64,000 nt of DNA from NCBI GenBank assembly GCA_026119855.1, contig JAOWBW010000269.1, positions 806,001-870,000 on the forward strand, in the 5' to 3' direction. A program made the position numbers and the translations under genes. Source of the stretch: Campanula takesimana (lineage: Eukaryota; Streptophyta; Magnoliopsida; Asterales; Campanulaceae). The notes beneath the pieces are model-generated. The model did not search any database. It saw nothing but the letters and a program-made list of their open reading frames with translations, and was not told where the DNA came from. This document shows positions 10,592-21,304 of the stretch, one piece after another (within the stretch, counting starts at the first letter, position 1; every line of letters starts with the position of its first letter).

Positions 10592-11975
10592 ATGGCTTCC
10601 AATTCTTTTGCCCTTGATGCCAAGGTTGTTAGTGAGTATGAAAAGGACTTGGGCACTATTGTGTATTCTTTCAAGACCCATCCCAAGAAGGCCTTCATTA
10701 AAGACTTCGGGTTCCGAATTCTTTTCACCTTGCGGACGTTGAAGCCGGATTGGGATTTGTTGAGAGCTGCCGCGGCTTTTTGGGATTGCGACAGCCATAC
10801 TTTCAACCTTTCAGCTAATGAAATGGTGCCGACTGTTGACGATTTCGGGGCCATACTTGGCATGCCTTTGGCCGGTCGGATTGCCGTCCCTAAATATCAC
10901 CATGGTGCCATCGACTCTTGGGTTAAGTTACTGAATCTCCCTGTTGAGGACGTGAGGAAGATGTTGCACGGTACCGTGATTGATATAACTGAGTTGCCGA
11001 TGTTCTTCAGTTTACACTCGGAGGACCCGGTGGTTCAATCTTTCAAAAGGAATGCCATGGCCGTTTGTCTCTTCAGCGAAGTACTGTTTGTTACACCCTT
11101 CGGGACTGCGGACGTGCAGTTGGCTGGGATTATTTTGCAAGCTAAGGAGCAGCAATTTAGTGTAATCCCTCTTATTGTAGGGGAGACGTTGCACGGCCTT
11201 GATGAGTTACATAGGACGGGCAAGATGTGTCGGGGAAGCCTTTTTCTCTTGACCATATGGCTCCGAGAACACTTCAGGATTTATTCTTCGGATGGTGATT
11301 TGTCTCCTTTTGCTGTTCATAGGAGGAAGTTGTTGATCCGGGATTTATCTGAAGATGATTGGAAGAAATTCTTTGCCTCTCGGGTGACCGTTGATATTGA
11401 GTGGTGTCTTTCTTCTTAGGGTCTTCGTCCTTTTGTGGAGTGGACTCTTGGTTTTCAGCACGTGGTTGTACCCGGTTTGAGAGATTCTTCATTTTACCAG
11501 CCAGAGCGGGTTCTGCGGCAGTTCGGTCGCCAACAGACAATTCCTTTTCCGAGGGGCGGAATGCTTCGTCCAGTTGCTTACATGGGTCCTGACTTCTCGA
11601 GTGAGCTTCACTCGGCTTGGGGAGATGACCGCAACCGTTGGGCTTTTGCTCCTCTGCATCGGGGGAGTGTCTTCCTTCCCGAGAGCTACTTGGATTATTT
11701 ATTTGGCACCCTTTACCGTGGCATCACTTGGGTTGATGTGCTTCGTGCCGAGTTATTGGGAAAGGGTTTTGAGATATAGGGAGGCTGCTGCTGATTCGAG
11801 TAACATTCTCGCTGACCCTTTCGGTACTCCTTTGGATGACTTTTATGCTAGGATACGTGTTGCAACACAGAAGGTTTCGGTGCGTATTAGCGCTCCTTCG
11901 TTACCCAAGAAGAAAAGGATTGAGAGACGATCGGGTGGTCCTTTGAAAGCTAAGAGAAAATTGGATTTTTCTTAA
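10592..11975 (+). pseudogene. ORF X: antisense plant-mobile-domain-like (DUF7745-type) cargo of Tat-A
   Basis: A protein of about 460 residues encoded opposite to the retrotransposon. The start is ATG 10,592 (MASNSFALDAKVVSEY). Characteristic stretches are FGFRILFTLRTLKPDWDLL, NEMVPTVDDFGAILGMPL, GETLHGLDELHRTG and LLTIWLREHF, and the tail is basic (PKKKRIERR). The same protein is encoded antisense in Tat-C (ORF X at 55,370-56,839), so it is a lineage-wide cargo. Plant mobile domain and related proteins are found both in host genes (MAIN/MAIL, silencing and genome stability) and in Tat-type elements. The role here is unknown. In-frame TAG at 11,417 and a frameshift near 11,765 break this copy. 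The family name is tentative. Confidence 0.75.
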
Positions 11976-12135
11976 TACCCTAAGAGATTGCAATTAGACC
12001 ACTTTGTTTTAGGATTTAATATTTTGATGTCCTTTGTTGCTCAATAAATCCGTTGTAATGGTTTGAATAGTTCATTGAATGAATAAAAATTGCATTTTGT
12101 TATTTGAAGTGAATTGGGTATTTTTGATATGTTTT
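11976..12135 (+). other. 3' flank of ORF X with poly(A)-like signals
   Basis: After the ORF X stop are AATAAA-type signals at about 12,043 (CAATAAATCC) and 12,081 (GAATAAAAATTG), in a T-rich context. They are plausible cleavage/polyadenylation signals for the plus-strand cargo transcript. Confidence 0.4.
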
Positions 12136-12192
12136 AGACCGCACCCGAAGGTTGCCTACGTTCATCCAGTTGGGAGGCTCAGGTCTTCGTAG
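12136..12192 (-). other. Tat pseudoknot motif, copy a (Tat-A, after pol)
   Basis: In the plus-strand text AGACC (12,136-12,140) can pair with GGTCT (12,182-12,186), and CTACG (12,156-12,160) with CGTAG (12,188-12,192). These pairings cross, giving a pseudoknot. Between them are two hairpins: ACC/GGT (12,143-12,152) and TCC/GGA (about 12,164-12,174). In the element-sense (minus) strand the first hairpin is closed as C(UUCG)G, a very stable RNA tetraloop, suggesting the minus strand is the functional RNA. Confidence 0.6.
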
Positions 12193-12239
12193 TTCAAACA
12201 AACAAAGACCATTTTTTTTTTGTGTGCACCCTGTTTTTT

Positions 12240-12341
12240 GCCTAGACCGCCCTTTTGGGTTTTCAATCTAGCGGGCTTCTTTTTTTGCACGTGCTCTAAT
12301 TTTTGCCTAGGCCGCCCTTGCGGGTTTTCAACCTAGCGAGC
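12240..12341 (-). other. Paired hairpins just after Tat-A pol
   Basis: There are two related hairpins, 12,305-12,341 (stem CTAGG/CCTAG with inner CCGC/GCGG) and 12,240-12,275 (stem CTAGA/TCTAG with inner CCC/GGG). The first begins 30 nt past the pol stop codon on the element-sense strand. The outer stem covaries between copies. The same pair follows pol in Tat-C and is present in the pol-less Tat-B. Confidence 0.6.
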
Positions 12342-12371
12342 GATTTTTTTTTTTTTTATGGTCTTTGTTTA

Positions 12372-15300
12372 TTAAGCGTAGAACCTCTTGAGCTTGTCGA
12401 GGTTGACCTCCTTTGGCAGCTGGTCACCATCTAAATCCACAAGCCGGACTGCACCACCGCTTAGTATCTTTTTGACCACGTACGGACCGATCCATCGGGG
12501 TCCCCATTTCCCCAGGGGATTCATGGCATTAGGAGGATGTTGTCTTAAGACCATATCTCCCAAATTGATGTTTCGAGGCTTCACCTTTTTGTTGAAAGCT
12601 CTTGCCATCCTTTGCTGATACGCCCTCGTGCGTTCGAGTGCTCTTATCCTTTTCTCGTCGAGTAAGGCTAGCTGTTCGTATCGACTTTGCATCCAGTTGA
12701 CCTCGTTGACTTGATTCTCGAGGAGGACCCGTAGAGATGGGACTTCAAGTTTGATAGGGAGTATGACTTCAGAACCATAGACTAATGCATAAGGAGTTTC
12801 TCCTGTTGCGGACCGTATTGATGTGCGGTAGCCCCACAATGCTAATGGTAGCTTCTCGGGCCAATCCCTTCCTGTTGAGGCCATTTTCTTGACGATGGTC
12901 TCGATGGTTTTATTTTCTGCTTCGACCGCGCCATTTGCTTGGGGACGGTAAGGAGATGACTTGTGCTTGGTGATCTTGTATTCTACCAAAAGTGCATCCA
13001 TTTCTTTCTCAAAGTGAGAGCCGTTGTCGGAAATGATTTCATGAGGCACGCCGTATCGGCACATGATATTAATCTTTACAAATTCGGCCACTTTCTTGGC
13101 GTTGAGGGTTCGATAAGCTTGTTCTTTGACCCACTTTGTGAAGTAGTCGACTGCCACTAGGACGAATGACTGCCCATTGCTTCCAGCAGGATGAACTTTA
13201 CCGATGATGTCTATCCCCCAACAAGAGAAAGGCCAAGGTGTGACCATGTTGTAAAGTTGTGAGGGTGGAGCATGTTGCAGATTAGCGTGGAATTGGCACT
13301 TGGCACACCTTTTGACTTTCTCAATACAGTCTCGTTCCATAGTGCTCCAATAGTAACCAATGCGAAGTATCTTCTTGACTAGCATAAACCCATTCATGTG
13401 GGGTCCACATTCTCCTTCATGCACTTCACACATTATCTCTTGAGCTTCAGCCTCATTGGCGCATAAGAGATTGATCCCGTCGTGGTGCCTTTTATAGACT
13501 CGGTCCCCAATCAGTACGTACCGAGAGGCTATCCTTTGCAGAGCTGCTTGAGACTTCTTATTGCTATTCTCGGGATAAGTGCCTTCTTTGAGGAAGTTCA
13601 TGATATCCGAATACCACGGAGAGTTTGTTTGCATCTCGTTGATCTCGATACTCATGCAATATGCCGGACTGTTCCTTCGAGCAATTTTGAAAGGCTTCAC
13701 CAATTTCCCTTTGGGCATTTCGACTAATGAAGCTATAGTGGCCAGTGCATCGGCGAAGCGATTCTTATCCCTTGGTAGGTAGTTGAAAGTGATCTCTTGG
13801 AATTGTTCAACCAGTTCTTCAAGGTGCTGACCATACTGTTGGAGAGTCGGGTCATGGGTTCGCCATTTACCCGATTGCTGATTGATAAGGAGTAAAGAGT
13901 TGCCGAATACTTCTAGTTCTGTGATGTTTCTGTCGAGAGCTGCTTCGAGCCCCGCTATACATGCTTCGTACTCGGCAATGTTGTTGGTAGCTTCGAATTC
14001 CAAGCGGATGGCAATGGGAGTGTAGATGTCTTTTGGATCGACAAGCAATACCCCTATGCCAAAACCGTGTTTATTGGCGGCGCCATCGAAAAAAAGTTGC
14101 CACTTAATTTCCTCGGTTGCAGTACAAATTAAATGCTCATCGGGGAACTGTACATCTTCCCCCTTCACTTCGTCACACGGGAATTCAGCAAGCTGGTCAC
14201 TGAACACTTTCCCCCTGACGGATTTTAGTGTGACGTAAGTGATATCATAGCCGGCGAGTATGAAGTACCATTTGGCTATTCTTGTTGACATGAAAGGCTT
14301 CTCGAAGATGTAGCGGAGCGGGTCCACCTTTGCTACTAGCTTGATCGGAAAAGCTTCCATATAGTGTTTGAGCTTTTGAGTGACCCAAACCAATGCTGCG
14401 CATGACTTCTCTAAGACAGAGTAATTCTTTTCGCCTCCTTGGAATCGGCGACTGACAAAATAAATGGCGTTCTCCTTTGTGGACTCTCGTCGCTCTTGTG
14501 CTAACATAGCCCCTAGGGCTTCATCATTGACAGTGAGATAGAGCAACAGAGGTTTCTCCTTGTGCGGCGGAACTAGAACAGGAGGGCACGTCAAGTAATG
14601 CTTCACTTGGTCGAAGGCTTCTTGGCACGCGTCGGTCCATTCTAGAGCCACATTTTTCTTGAGTAGCTTGAAGATTGGCTCGCACATGGAAGTGAGTTGG
14701 TGCACAAACCGACTGATGTATTGTAGTCTGCCCATGAAACCTTTAATCTCTTTCTGCGTCTTTGGAGGAGGCATGTCAATGATTGCCTTGATTTTGGAGG
14801 GGTCTACTTCAATTCCCCTTTCAGTGACCATATAACCAAGAACTTTGCCTCGGATAACCCCGAACGTGCACTTTGCAGGGTTGAGCCTCATCTTGTGTTG
14901 ACGAAGCCTTTCGAAGAACTTGCGGAGATCGATTAAATGTTGACCATCGGTCCCTTTGGAGTGAATGATCATGTCGTCCACATAGACCTCGATTTCTTTG
15001 TGAATCATATCGTGGAACAAGTCTGTCACGGCTCTTTGGTAGGAAGCCCCAGCGTTTCTTAACCCAAATGGCATGACTGTGTAGCAAAAGGTACCCCACG
15101 GTGTTGTGAAGGCTGTCTTATGTTGATCTTTTTCGGCCATGAGAATCTGATTGTACCCAGCGAACCCATCCATGAATGAGCGAACCTCATAGGCAGCAGT
15201 GGAGTCGACCAGCATGTCGATATTAGGGAGTGGAAAATCATCCTTTGGGGAAGCTTTGCTTAAATCCCGGAAGTCTACACAAACTCGAACCTTGCCGTTT

Positions 15301-15962
15301 GCCTTCCTGACTGTCACAATGTTGGCTAACCATGTCGGATACTTGATAACCTTGATGAAACCCACACTGAGGAGCTTCTCAATCTCTTCTTTGACCTGTA
15401 GAGACCATTCTGGCTTGATCTTTCTGAGCTTCTGCTTTACTAGCCTGGCATCTTCTCTGATCGGAATCCTGTGCTCTGCTACCTTTCTATCCAAACCCGG
15501 CATGTCTTTGTATGACCATGCGAACACATCCACGAACTCCAGTAGTAGTGCAGTCAATCTGTCTCTGTCGTCCCCCTTGAAGAAGCTTCCAATCTTAGTT
15601 TCTTTTGGCTCTTCTTCGGTACCCAGATTAACAACATGCAATTCTTCGTCAGCCTTTGAACCATTCTCACCACGACTACGGACTTGTTGAGCAAGTTCAT
15701 TTAAGTATGTTATGTTTTCGTGGTCTATTTCATCATAATTTGAATCGTTATTAACTTGTTCATTAAGTTCATTATTAGTTAATTCATCATTTATGATGTT
15801 TGCAATCTCAGGGTACTCAGAAATATCAAATTTTTCATTAGCAAAGAAGGGAAACACACGCTTGGCTATGGCCTCCAAATCCCCTTGGGTGAGGGTATTA
15901 GAGACACTCTCGGACTCGAAAGTAAGTGTGAGCTGCTCTTCCTTTGTTGCTGTGCGGGGTAT
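12372..15962 (-). CDS. pol: Tat-A pol: RT, RNase H, archaeal-type RNase H, integrase
   Basis: An open frame of 1168 codons from ATG 15,878, continuous upstream to a TGA at 15,963. RT spans about residues 150-330 with YVDD at 299-302. The first RNase H spans about 430-560. The archaeal-type RNase H (592-715) has FDGAANKHGFG with D598, NNIAEYEACI with E636 and ADALA with D710. The usual GDS aspartate reads GNS (N660), which would weaken or kill this domain. The integrase zinc finger is H820, H827, C858, C861. The catalytic residues are D890, D951 and E986, followed by a GPRWIGPY-type C-terminal domain. The dual RNase H defines the Tat lineage. The protein was probably made as part of a gag-pol fusion, so ATG 15,878 is nominal. 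The frame is otherwise undamaged, unlike gag upstream. Confidence 0.93.
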   Translation of the reverse strand: MPRTATKEEQLTLTFESESVSNTLTQGDLEAIAKRVFPFFANEKFDISEYPEIANIINDELTNNELNEQVNNDSNYDEIDHENITYLNELAQQVRSRGENGSKADEELHVVNLGTEEEPKETKIGSFFKGDDRDRLTALLLEFVDVFAWSYKDMPGLDRKVAEHRIPIREDARLVKQKLRKIKPEWSLQVKEEIEKLLSVGFIKVIKYPTWLANIVTVRKANGKVRVCVDFRDLSKASPKDDFPLPNIDMLVDSTAAYEVRSFMDGFAGYNQILMAEKDQHKTAFTTPWGTFCYTVMPFGLRNAGASYQRAVTDLFHDMIHKEIEVYVDDMIIHSKGTDGQHLIDLRKFFERLRQHKMRLNPAKCTFGVIRGKVLGYMVTERGIEVDPSKIKAIIDMPPPKTQKEIKGFMGRLQYISRFVHQLTSMCEPIFKLLKKNVALEWTDACQEAFDQVKHYLTCPPVLVPPHKEKPLLLYLTVNDEALGAMLAQERRESTKENAIYFVSRRFQGGEKNYSVLEKSCAALVWVTQKLKHYMEAFPIKLVAKVDPLRYIFEKPFMSTRIAKWYFILAGYDITYVTLKSVRGKVFSDQLAEFPCDEVKGEDVQFPDEHLICTATEEIKWQLFFDGAANKHGFGIGVLLVDPKDIYTPIAIRLEFEATNNIAEYEACIAGLEAALDRNITELEVFGNSLLLINQQSGKWRTHDPTLQQYGQHLEELVEQFQEITFNYLPRDKNRFADALATIASLVEMPKGKLVKPFKIARRNSPAYCMSIEINEMQTNSPWYSDIMNFLKEGTYPENSNKKSQAALQRIASRYVLIGDRVYKRHHDGINLLCANEAEAQEIMCEVHEGECGPHMNGFMLVKKILRIGYYWSTMERDCIEKVKRCAKCQFHANLQHAPPSQLYNMVTPWPFSCWGIDIIGKVHPAGSNGQSFVLVAVDYFTKWVKEQAYRTLNAKKVAEFVKINIMCRYGVPHEIISDNGSHFEKEMDALLVEYKITKHKSSPYRPQANGAVEAENKTIETIVKKMASTGRDWPEKLPLALWGYRTSIRSATGETPYALVYGSEVILPIKLEVPSLRVLLENQVNEVNWMQSRYEQLALLDEKRIRALERTRAYQQRMARAFNKKVKPRNINLGDMVLRQHPPNAMNPLGKWGPRWIGPYVVKKILSGGAVRLVDLDGDQLPKEVNLDKLKRFYA

Positions 15963-16628
15963 TCAACCCATTTCTTGGACTAAGAATTCCTCGGATACCA
16001 CGGGCCTTTTCGTTGAATACCAATTGTTGATCGGCTCGGAGCTTGGCAGGATCTCACTGAGAGTCTTGTTTATGATGACGGTGTCATAGATGGCGTTAAC
16101 TTGGCATTCATTCATCATGGCAAGCTCTTCGAACATGGAGGCTAAATCTGTCAGTTCTTCCCCCACGGTGCTTTCTATCTCGGATTCTATAGTCATCTTC
16201 CTTCCCCACCATTCACGGGGCGACATGGGAGTTGGTTCCCTTTCGGATTTCTGGATCTCACAATCGGAGAAGATTTCGAGGCTGGGCTTTTTGACACCCT
16301 TATTGTTAACCCATGGCTCAGGAAAGATCATGTATGGAACGTCTTCCCCTTGGTGGACAAAATAATCATTCAACGTCTTGCGGTAAGGCCTTAGATTAGG
16401 GACTTCGTAACGACGGCCTTCTTTACGAGATCGGGCCTTTTCGTTCTTGATTGTTTGCTCTTGTTTCAAGTCTTCCTTGGAAGGCTCGTACCCTAAACCA
16501 AATGTGTTCTTGACAAATGGACTTGCACGGGATAGAGGATTCCTTGTTGATATCTCCCTAAGCCTAAACCAGGGAAGTAGTCCATATTCCTCATCATGCG
16601 GAGGACTTTGTGATTGCTGGGGGTCCAT
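15963..16628 (-). pseudogene. pol: Tat-A protease-RT linker region of the polyprotein
   Basis: A 222-codon frame including FGLGYEPSKEDLKQEQ, RPYRKTLNDYFVHQGEDVPY and LEIFSDCE. The homologous region in Tat-C (40,031-41,104) has the same blocks in the same order, confirming it is real coding sequence between protease and RT. It is out of frame with the upstream protease block (shift at about 16,500-16,560) and in frame with pol downstream, from which it is separated only by TGA 15,963-15,965. In Tat-C that position reads a Cys codon. No catalytic function is known for this linker. Confidence 0.75.
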
Positions 16629-17365
16629 AATCCGTTTCCCCCTTCTTTGTCAATGGCGTTGATTGAGACGCCGGAGAGAGTGGAGTCTGGTAAACCATGC
16701 TGAACTTGGTGGACGGGCTCACCTTTTCTGTGGATAGTGACGTTTTCAGCCATGACGGTCACTATTTCATCACCATTTCGGATCTTGACACATTGGTGGA
16801 GAGTTAATGGTACGGCATTAGCACTGTGAATCCATGGTCGTCCCAAAAGTAAGTTGAACGAGGCCGGGATATCAAGCACTTGGAATGGAACGGACATGAC
16901 CATGCTTCCAAACTCGATGTCTATTTCGATCATACCCATGACTGTACGGGCGGTGCTGTCATAACCTCGGATTAATTGAGTAGAAGGCTTCAAATCGGAA
17001 TCCTTAAGCCCCAGTATGCCCATGATTCTGCCAGGCATGAGATTGAGTGCGGAACCACCGTCCACTAAGACTCTTGAGACGGGCCTCCCCCTTGCTCGTA
17101 CCTTGAGGTAAATAGCTTCGTTGTGGTCGGAACCAAATGGTGGAAGGTCCATATCGGCAAAGGTGATGACGTTGCCAAAATGAATGTGACCAATCATTGC
17201 CGTGAAGTCCTCGGGAGTAGTATCGGGAGAAACTGATGTATCATCGAGATTACGGATGACAAGATCTCGGTGTTTCTTTGAGGATGCAATGAGGTCCCAA
17301 ATAGAGATGTTGGCTTGAGTTTTCTTGAGTTGGACAAGTAGAGGATCTTCGAGAGTGTTGCGAGC
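16493..17365 (-). pseudogene. pol: Tat-A protease block of the polyprotein
   Basis: This is in the same frame as gag, entered after TAA 17,366-17,368. It begins with the lineage-typical KKTQANISIWDLIASSKKHR (about 17,330-17,270). The aspartic protease active site follows as RVLVDGGSALNLMPG (about 17,090-17,045), then FNLLLGRPWIHSANAVP. The retroviral-type protease cuts the gag-pol polyprotein during particle maturation. The frame ends at 16,493 after the GLGLG block because of a frameshift. Confidence 0.8.
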
Positions 17366-19174
17366 TTACGGCCTTTGAGAAGAGGAGCTCGGTGCGGAAT
17401 TGGAAGGGTTGCTTGCTGTGACTCGACCGGATCGAGTTAGCATGTTGACGTTCCCATCTTGCTTCTTTTTCCTATTCTCTAGTACTTCCCTCATTACCTC
17501 ATCGTAAGTCACTACATAACAAGAATTGTCAAGTTTATTCATAACATTGGGGCCCCCATTCACAATTGGGATTGAATGGGTGGTCCCCTCGAGTTCTCCT
17601 ATCTCTATTACATTGACATGCTCATCATTAGTCACTACAAATTCTTTCTTATCTATGAGATCTTGAATGACATTGCGGAGAACGAAGCAATCCTCGGTGG
17701 TGTGGCCACTTTATTGGTGGTAGCCACAATATTTGTGGTGAGCATGATTGGGGTGGATCGTCTTGGGTTGGTACCCTTGCACGGGTGTAACTTGACCCTT
17801 TTCCTTGAGGACCTCGAATACTTCGGTTTGAGTCATGCCTTGGAGAGGTGTGTAGACACGGTCACTTCGGGACTTCTTCCCTTGAGGTGGAGGAACATTT
17901 TTGTAATTCCCCTTGCCAATAGTGACGGCGTTGACCGAGGCCTCTTTTGTGGAGTTGGAAGCGGCCTTGTAGCGGTAAGTAGGAGTGGCCTTCTTAATCT
18001 CCTTGAGCAAGTCATCCATGCGTAGCCCCGCCTCATACATTTGGGAGAAGTCGGAGTAGCAAGCCCCACTTAGGTGGGTGCGGAGATCAATCTTGAGACA
18101 CTTGAGAAAGATGTCCATTTGCTCTTTTGTGTTTGGCCTCTCAACAATTTCAGAGAGTTTATCATTCCATCTCCTTGTGAAGTCGATGAAGGACTCATTG
18201 TCTCGTTGAGTAGTGTTCTCTAGCTCTTTCCTTGTGGGCCGGTGAGTGGTGTTGCCTTGGTATTGGTTCTTGAACGCAAGCATGGCGGAGTCCCAATCAA
18301 GACGGACAGTGAGCGGGAGAGTAGCATACCAATCTTTTGCCAACCCCTCGAGAGTGAGAGGGAAGCATTGAGCCATCACCTTGGGAGAGACCTTCTTCGG
18401 AACCATTGCCCAAATATAAGTCTCAATGTGATCCATGGGACAAGAGTTGCCCTTGAATTTGCTTATGTCGGGCATCTTGAACTTATCGGGAAGAGCGGCC
18501 ATAGTACTCATGAGGATGGATGATTGATAAAGGCTTGTGTCGGAGCCTTTCCCCATGTTGAGCCCATTGAATTTTTGGTCGATGTAGGCCATGATAGAAT
18601 CCACCATTTTGGGCTCATTGTTCTCGGAACTTGGTTCCCCCATTTTCTTGGTGCGGGTGTTGACATACGGACTTTTGAACAAACCCTCGGTCCACTCGGG
18701 TTCATCATCATTGTTCTTGTTCTTCCCCTTGGCAAGGTTAGTGAGCTTTTCTTTCATTAGCTCCATCTCGGCCTCGTGGGCCTCCCTTTGGCTGTCGAGG
18801 TGGGATTGCCAAATGTCGTCTTTGCTTTGTGCCTCCTTGTTAAGGGTGGAGACTTGCTCTTGGAGGAGTTGGACCATAGTTGAGAGCTGTTCGAGAGACA
18901 TGGTGTTGTTGCTGCCGGTCATGGTTGATGTTGGAGCTGTTGGAGTGATCTCTTCACGGACTAACCGATTTGCTGAATCCCGGTAGACTCTGTAAGTACC
19001 AATTGAACCTATATTGCAGAAGAGGCCCTTGTCAGTCTTGAGTAACACTTGCGGTCCATGAAGAGGCTTAGAACACACAGTTGGGCACACGACTCGAACC
19101 ACATAAGAAAATAATGGAATCGTCACACTAGTATATAGACCATCTCGCGGTTCCATATACTCATCGGATTCCAT
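17366..19174 (-). pseudogene. gag: Tat-A gag (coiled coil, capsid, CHHC knuckle)
   Basis: ATG at 19,174 opens 487 codons to TAA 17,711-17,713. The same frame continues another 90 codons to TAA 17,366-17,368. A coiled coil lies at about residues 90-150 (MSLEQLSTMVQLLQEQVS onward). The capsid-type retrotransposon gag domain spans about 260-370 (LEGLAKDWYATLP, FKNQYQGNT, RRWNDKLSEIVERP). A knuckle-like CxxHx4Hx4C (CGYH, then SGHTTEDC) is split by the first TAA, so the truncated product ends inside it. Gag forms the particle and binds the RNA. Readthrough of the two TAA codons cannot be excluded but the downstream frameshift argues for decay. Confidence 0.85.
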
Positions 19175-19952
19175 CGCACTTGTGAATCCTACATGTATCG
19201 GGATTAAACAAAATTAATGTAGTAAAGCATACATGCGGGGACGGATTTTTATTTTCGTCCAAAATAACCACTTTTGGGGATGGATTTTTATTGCGTCCAT
19301 TTCAACAAGTTGGCATGTATGATTTGAAGACATTAGTTTAGGGAAATCTCGGTACATGGAAACTTACTTGAGTCACGGAGTGTTAGACCCTAACTAGAAT
19401 TGTGTGGTTTATGCTCGGCTTGAATATGAGGCTCAAAGGTCACCCCCGGCATGTAGTCTTGAACTACGCCACGGGCTGAGGTTTACCGCTTCGAAAGAGC
19501 CAAGGTCTGGTGGAGCTTGAAACTTTCAAGGACGGGCCTCGACGGGTTTGGGGTTGGACTTGTGCGACTCGATAGTGAGCAGTTCATAGGAATATGTGCA
19601 TGTAGTGTGAGGTCTAACAAGTGACAAAAAAAAAATTATTTATTTTTTTTTGAAAAGAAAGAAAACAAACACATAAGCACATAAATTACAACTCCCAAAT
19701 CACCCGTGTGACCGGTAAATAAAACACAAAATTAAAACAGTCCGAGGGTTCAATTCTGTTCTGATGCAGGCAACTGTGCCCACACCCCACTGTTCTGCTC
19801 AGTCACTGAAACCTGTTTCTGTTCTGGAAACCAACCCAGAAGCGTGCGCCTCTGAATGTTGATGTGGGACGCACGCGCATGGAACAATGCTTATGGGAGG
19901 CGCGCGCTTCTGGTCACACCTGTCAGAATGTCAGACTTTGGACTCAGGGGAT
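19175..19952 (-). other. Tat-A leader (proximal part) with GC palindromes
   Basis: Untranslated leader between gag and the Tat-B insertion. Three GCGC-type palindromic sites centred near 19,845, 19,873 and 19,903, about 28-30 bp apart, repeat the LTR motif. The run at 19,626-19,652 is A/T-rich. No ORF is supported. Confidence 0.5.
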
Positions 19953-20175
19953 TGTGAATACGTGTGTTTGAATTTGGGAATATTCATAGCAACATTAAAA
20001 TTATGAGAGTCGCCACGCCGTTTTAATTATAGCCAAAACATTGAGAAAAAGCATGTTTAATGGGTTCGGGGGTCAAATTACAACAAGAGAAGAATATTGA
20101 ACGTTATCACTCCTATTGCCCGAATTGATCGGTCTTTCTATCATGATGCGGTGTATGTAGTGTGTTAGTGATTGA

Positions 20176-20233
20176 GACCGGATCCGAAGATTGCCTACGT
20201 TCCTCTCAATGTGAGAAGCTCAGGTCAGCGTAG
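20176..20233 (-). other. Tat pseudoknot motif, copy b1 (Tat-B left LTR)
   Basis: GACC (20,176-20,179) with GGTC (20,223-20,226), and CTACG (20,195-20,199) with CGTAG (20,229-20,233). The inner hairpins are ATC/GAT (20,182-20,191, changed from ACC/GGT in copy a with pairing kept) and TCTCA/TGAGA. Element-sense strand: C(UUCG)G tetraloop. Confidence 0.6.
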
Positions 20234-20753
20234 TTCGCAGAGAATTTAGAATAGGCAGAAGGATTGGGATCATGCATAATGAGGGGGGAATTACCTAAAG
20301 ATTAGGGTTTAGAAGTAGTTCCTAGATCATCCTTGGGTCGATGAACCCTAGATCATCATCGGCTATGAAATAACATGCAAACATGAAGATCGCAACCCTA
20401 AATATAGCATAAATAAGGTTTTAATCTATGAACACGATGAACATATGAAGAACATATATGAACATATGAATAAACATGCGAAGCATATGAAGAAACTATG
20501 AATAAACATGCAAGAACATGAATATTAAAGATCTACATTAGAAATAATGCAAGAACGTGAAGAAAAAGTTAGAAAACTTACCTATGTTGGCAAGAAATAA
20601 ACCTTGATCTTCTTGGAGGTTTGAATGCTAATTAGAGAGAAAATTGTGTTTAAGAACTCTCAAATTCGGATCCCCCTAAACCAATAGCATGGGATTGGTT
20701 TATATAGTAAACTGAGGGGAAGATCTGATGGTCCAGATCATCCAGCGCAAGGT

Positions 20754-20838
20754 TGGCCGCCTGGCCATTGTTGAAGCCGGTTACAAGAGTGGCCGCGTGG
20801 CCAAGATCAACGCGGAGCAATGTTGGCCGCGTGGCCAA
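20754..20838. promoter_or_regulatory. Triple TGGCCGCGTGGCCA palindrome array in Tat-B LTR
   Basis: Three near-palindromes with centres near 20,760.5, 20,796.5 and 20,830.5 (34-36 bp apart), 50-140 bp upstream of the minus-strand TATA box. The sequence is unrelated to the Tat-A and Tat-C palindromes but the layout is the same. The right LTR carries the same array at about 34,754-34,838. Confidence 0.65.
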
Positions 20839-21040
20839 GGCTGCCGGCTGACTTGATTCTTAAGCTAGGGTTTCTGCATGGTTTTAAGGAAACCATTTAT
20901 TACCTAATTTGATAGATTTTGCCATAAATGAGATATTTTTGGGAATCCGGGACAAGTCTTTGTAAGGTTTCTAATTCCTATAAAGTCCTTGTATATTTGG
21001 GAAAGTCCTAATAAACTCATTTTCAGGTCGGGTACTAACA

Positions 21041-21054
21041 GTAGCCCCTCGGCG
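21041..21054 (-). other. Polypurine tract of Tat-B
   Basis: Minus-strand CGCCGAGGGGCTAC directly precedes the 3' LTR, nearly identical to the Tat-A tract. Confidence 0.85.
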
Positions 21055-21144
21055 ACGCTTCTTGCAAGGCAATGTGGGGTCGACGATAAAAAGAAGGATC
21101 CGTCTGAAACATGAGTTTCAAAACAGATGAAAGGTAAGGGAACG

Positions 21145-21199
21145 GCTGAACCTTGGCAGGCGACCTACGTATCCGCGGGGGAATCAAGCCAAACGTAGT
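21145..21199 (-). other. Tat pseudoknot motif, copy g (Tat-B 3' region)
   Basis: Here the outer helix is GGCT (21,145-21,148) with AGCC (21,188-21,191) instead of GACC/GGTC, a full compensatory change. CTACG (21,166-21,170) pairs with CGTAG (21,195-21,199). The inner hairpin is CCT/AGG (21,152-21,161). Confidence 0.55.
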
Positions 21200-21304
21200 T
21201 CAAATCTGATGGAAATTGAGAATGACTGTCCTCTGATGGGGAGCAACGTCTTCTGCTGGGAAAATGCACCTGCTGGGGATGAGAGATGACCGCGTCAGTC
21301 GGGT

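Larger units (their letters stand above)
19953..21040 (-). repeat. Tat-B 3' LTR (left copy)
   Basis: A 1,088-bp LTR, TGTGAATACG...GGTACTAACA. Minus-strand TATA box ACTATATAAACC at about 20,697-20,708. Three near-palindromes of type TGGCCGCGTGGCCA lie upstream of it. A pseudoknot motif lies at 20,176-20,233. A short reading frame on the minus strand (20,838-20,650) is not convincing as a gene. Confidence 0.95.

Noticed and set aside
10592..11975. ORF X as a host gene
   Set aside because: It lies inside precisely bounded Tat-A LTRs and a homologue occupies the same antisense position in Tat-C.
20650..20838. 62-codon minus-strand frame present in both Tat-B LTRs
   Set aside because: Identical in both LTRs only because the LTRs are nearly identical. 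It overlaps the promoter palindromes and has no recognisable feature.
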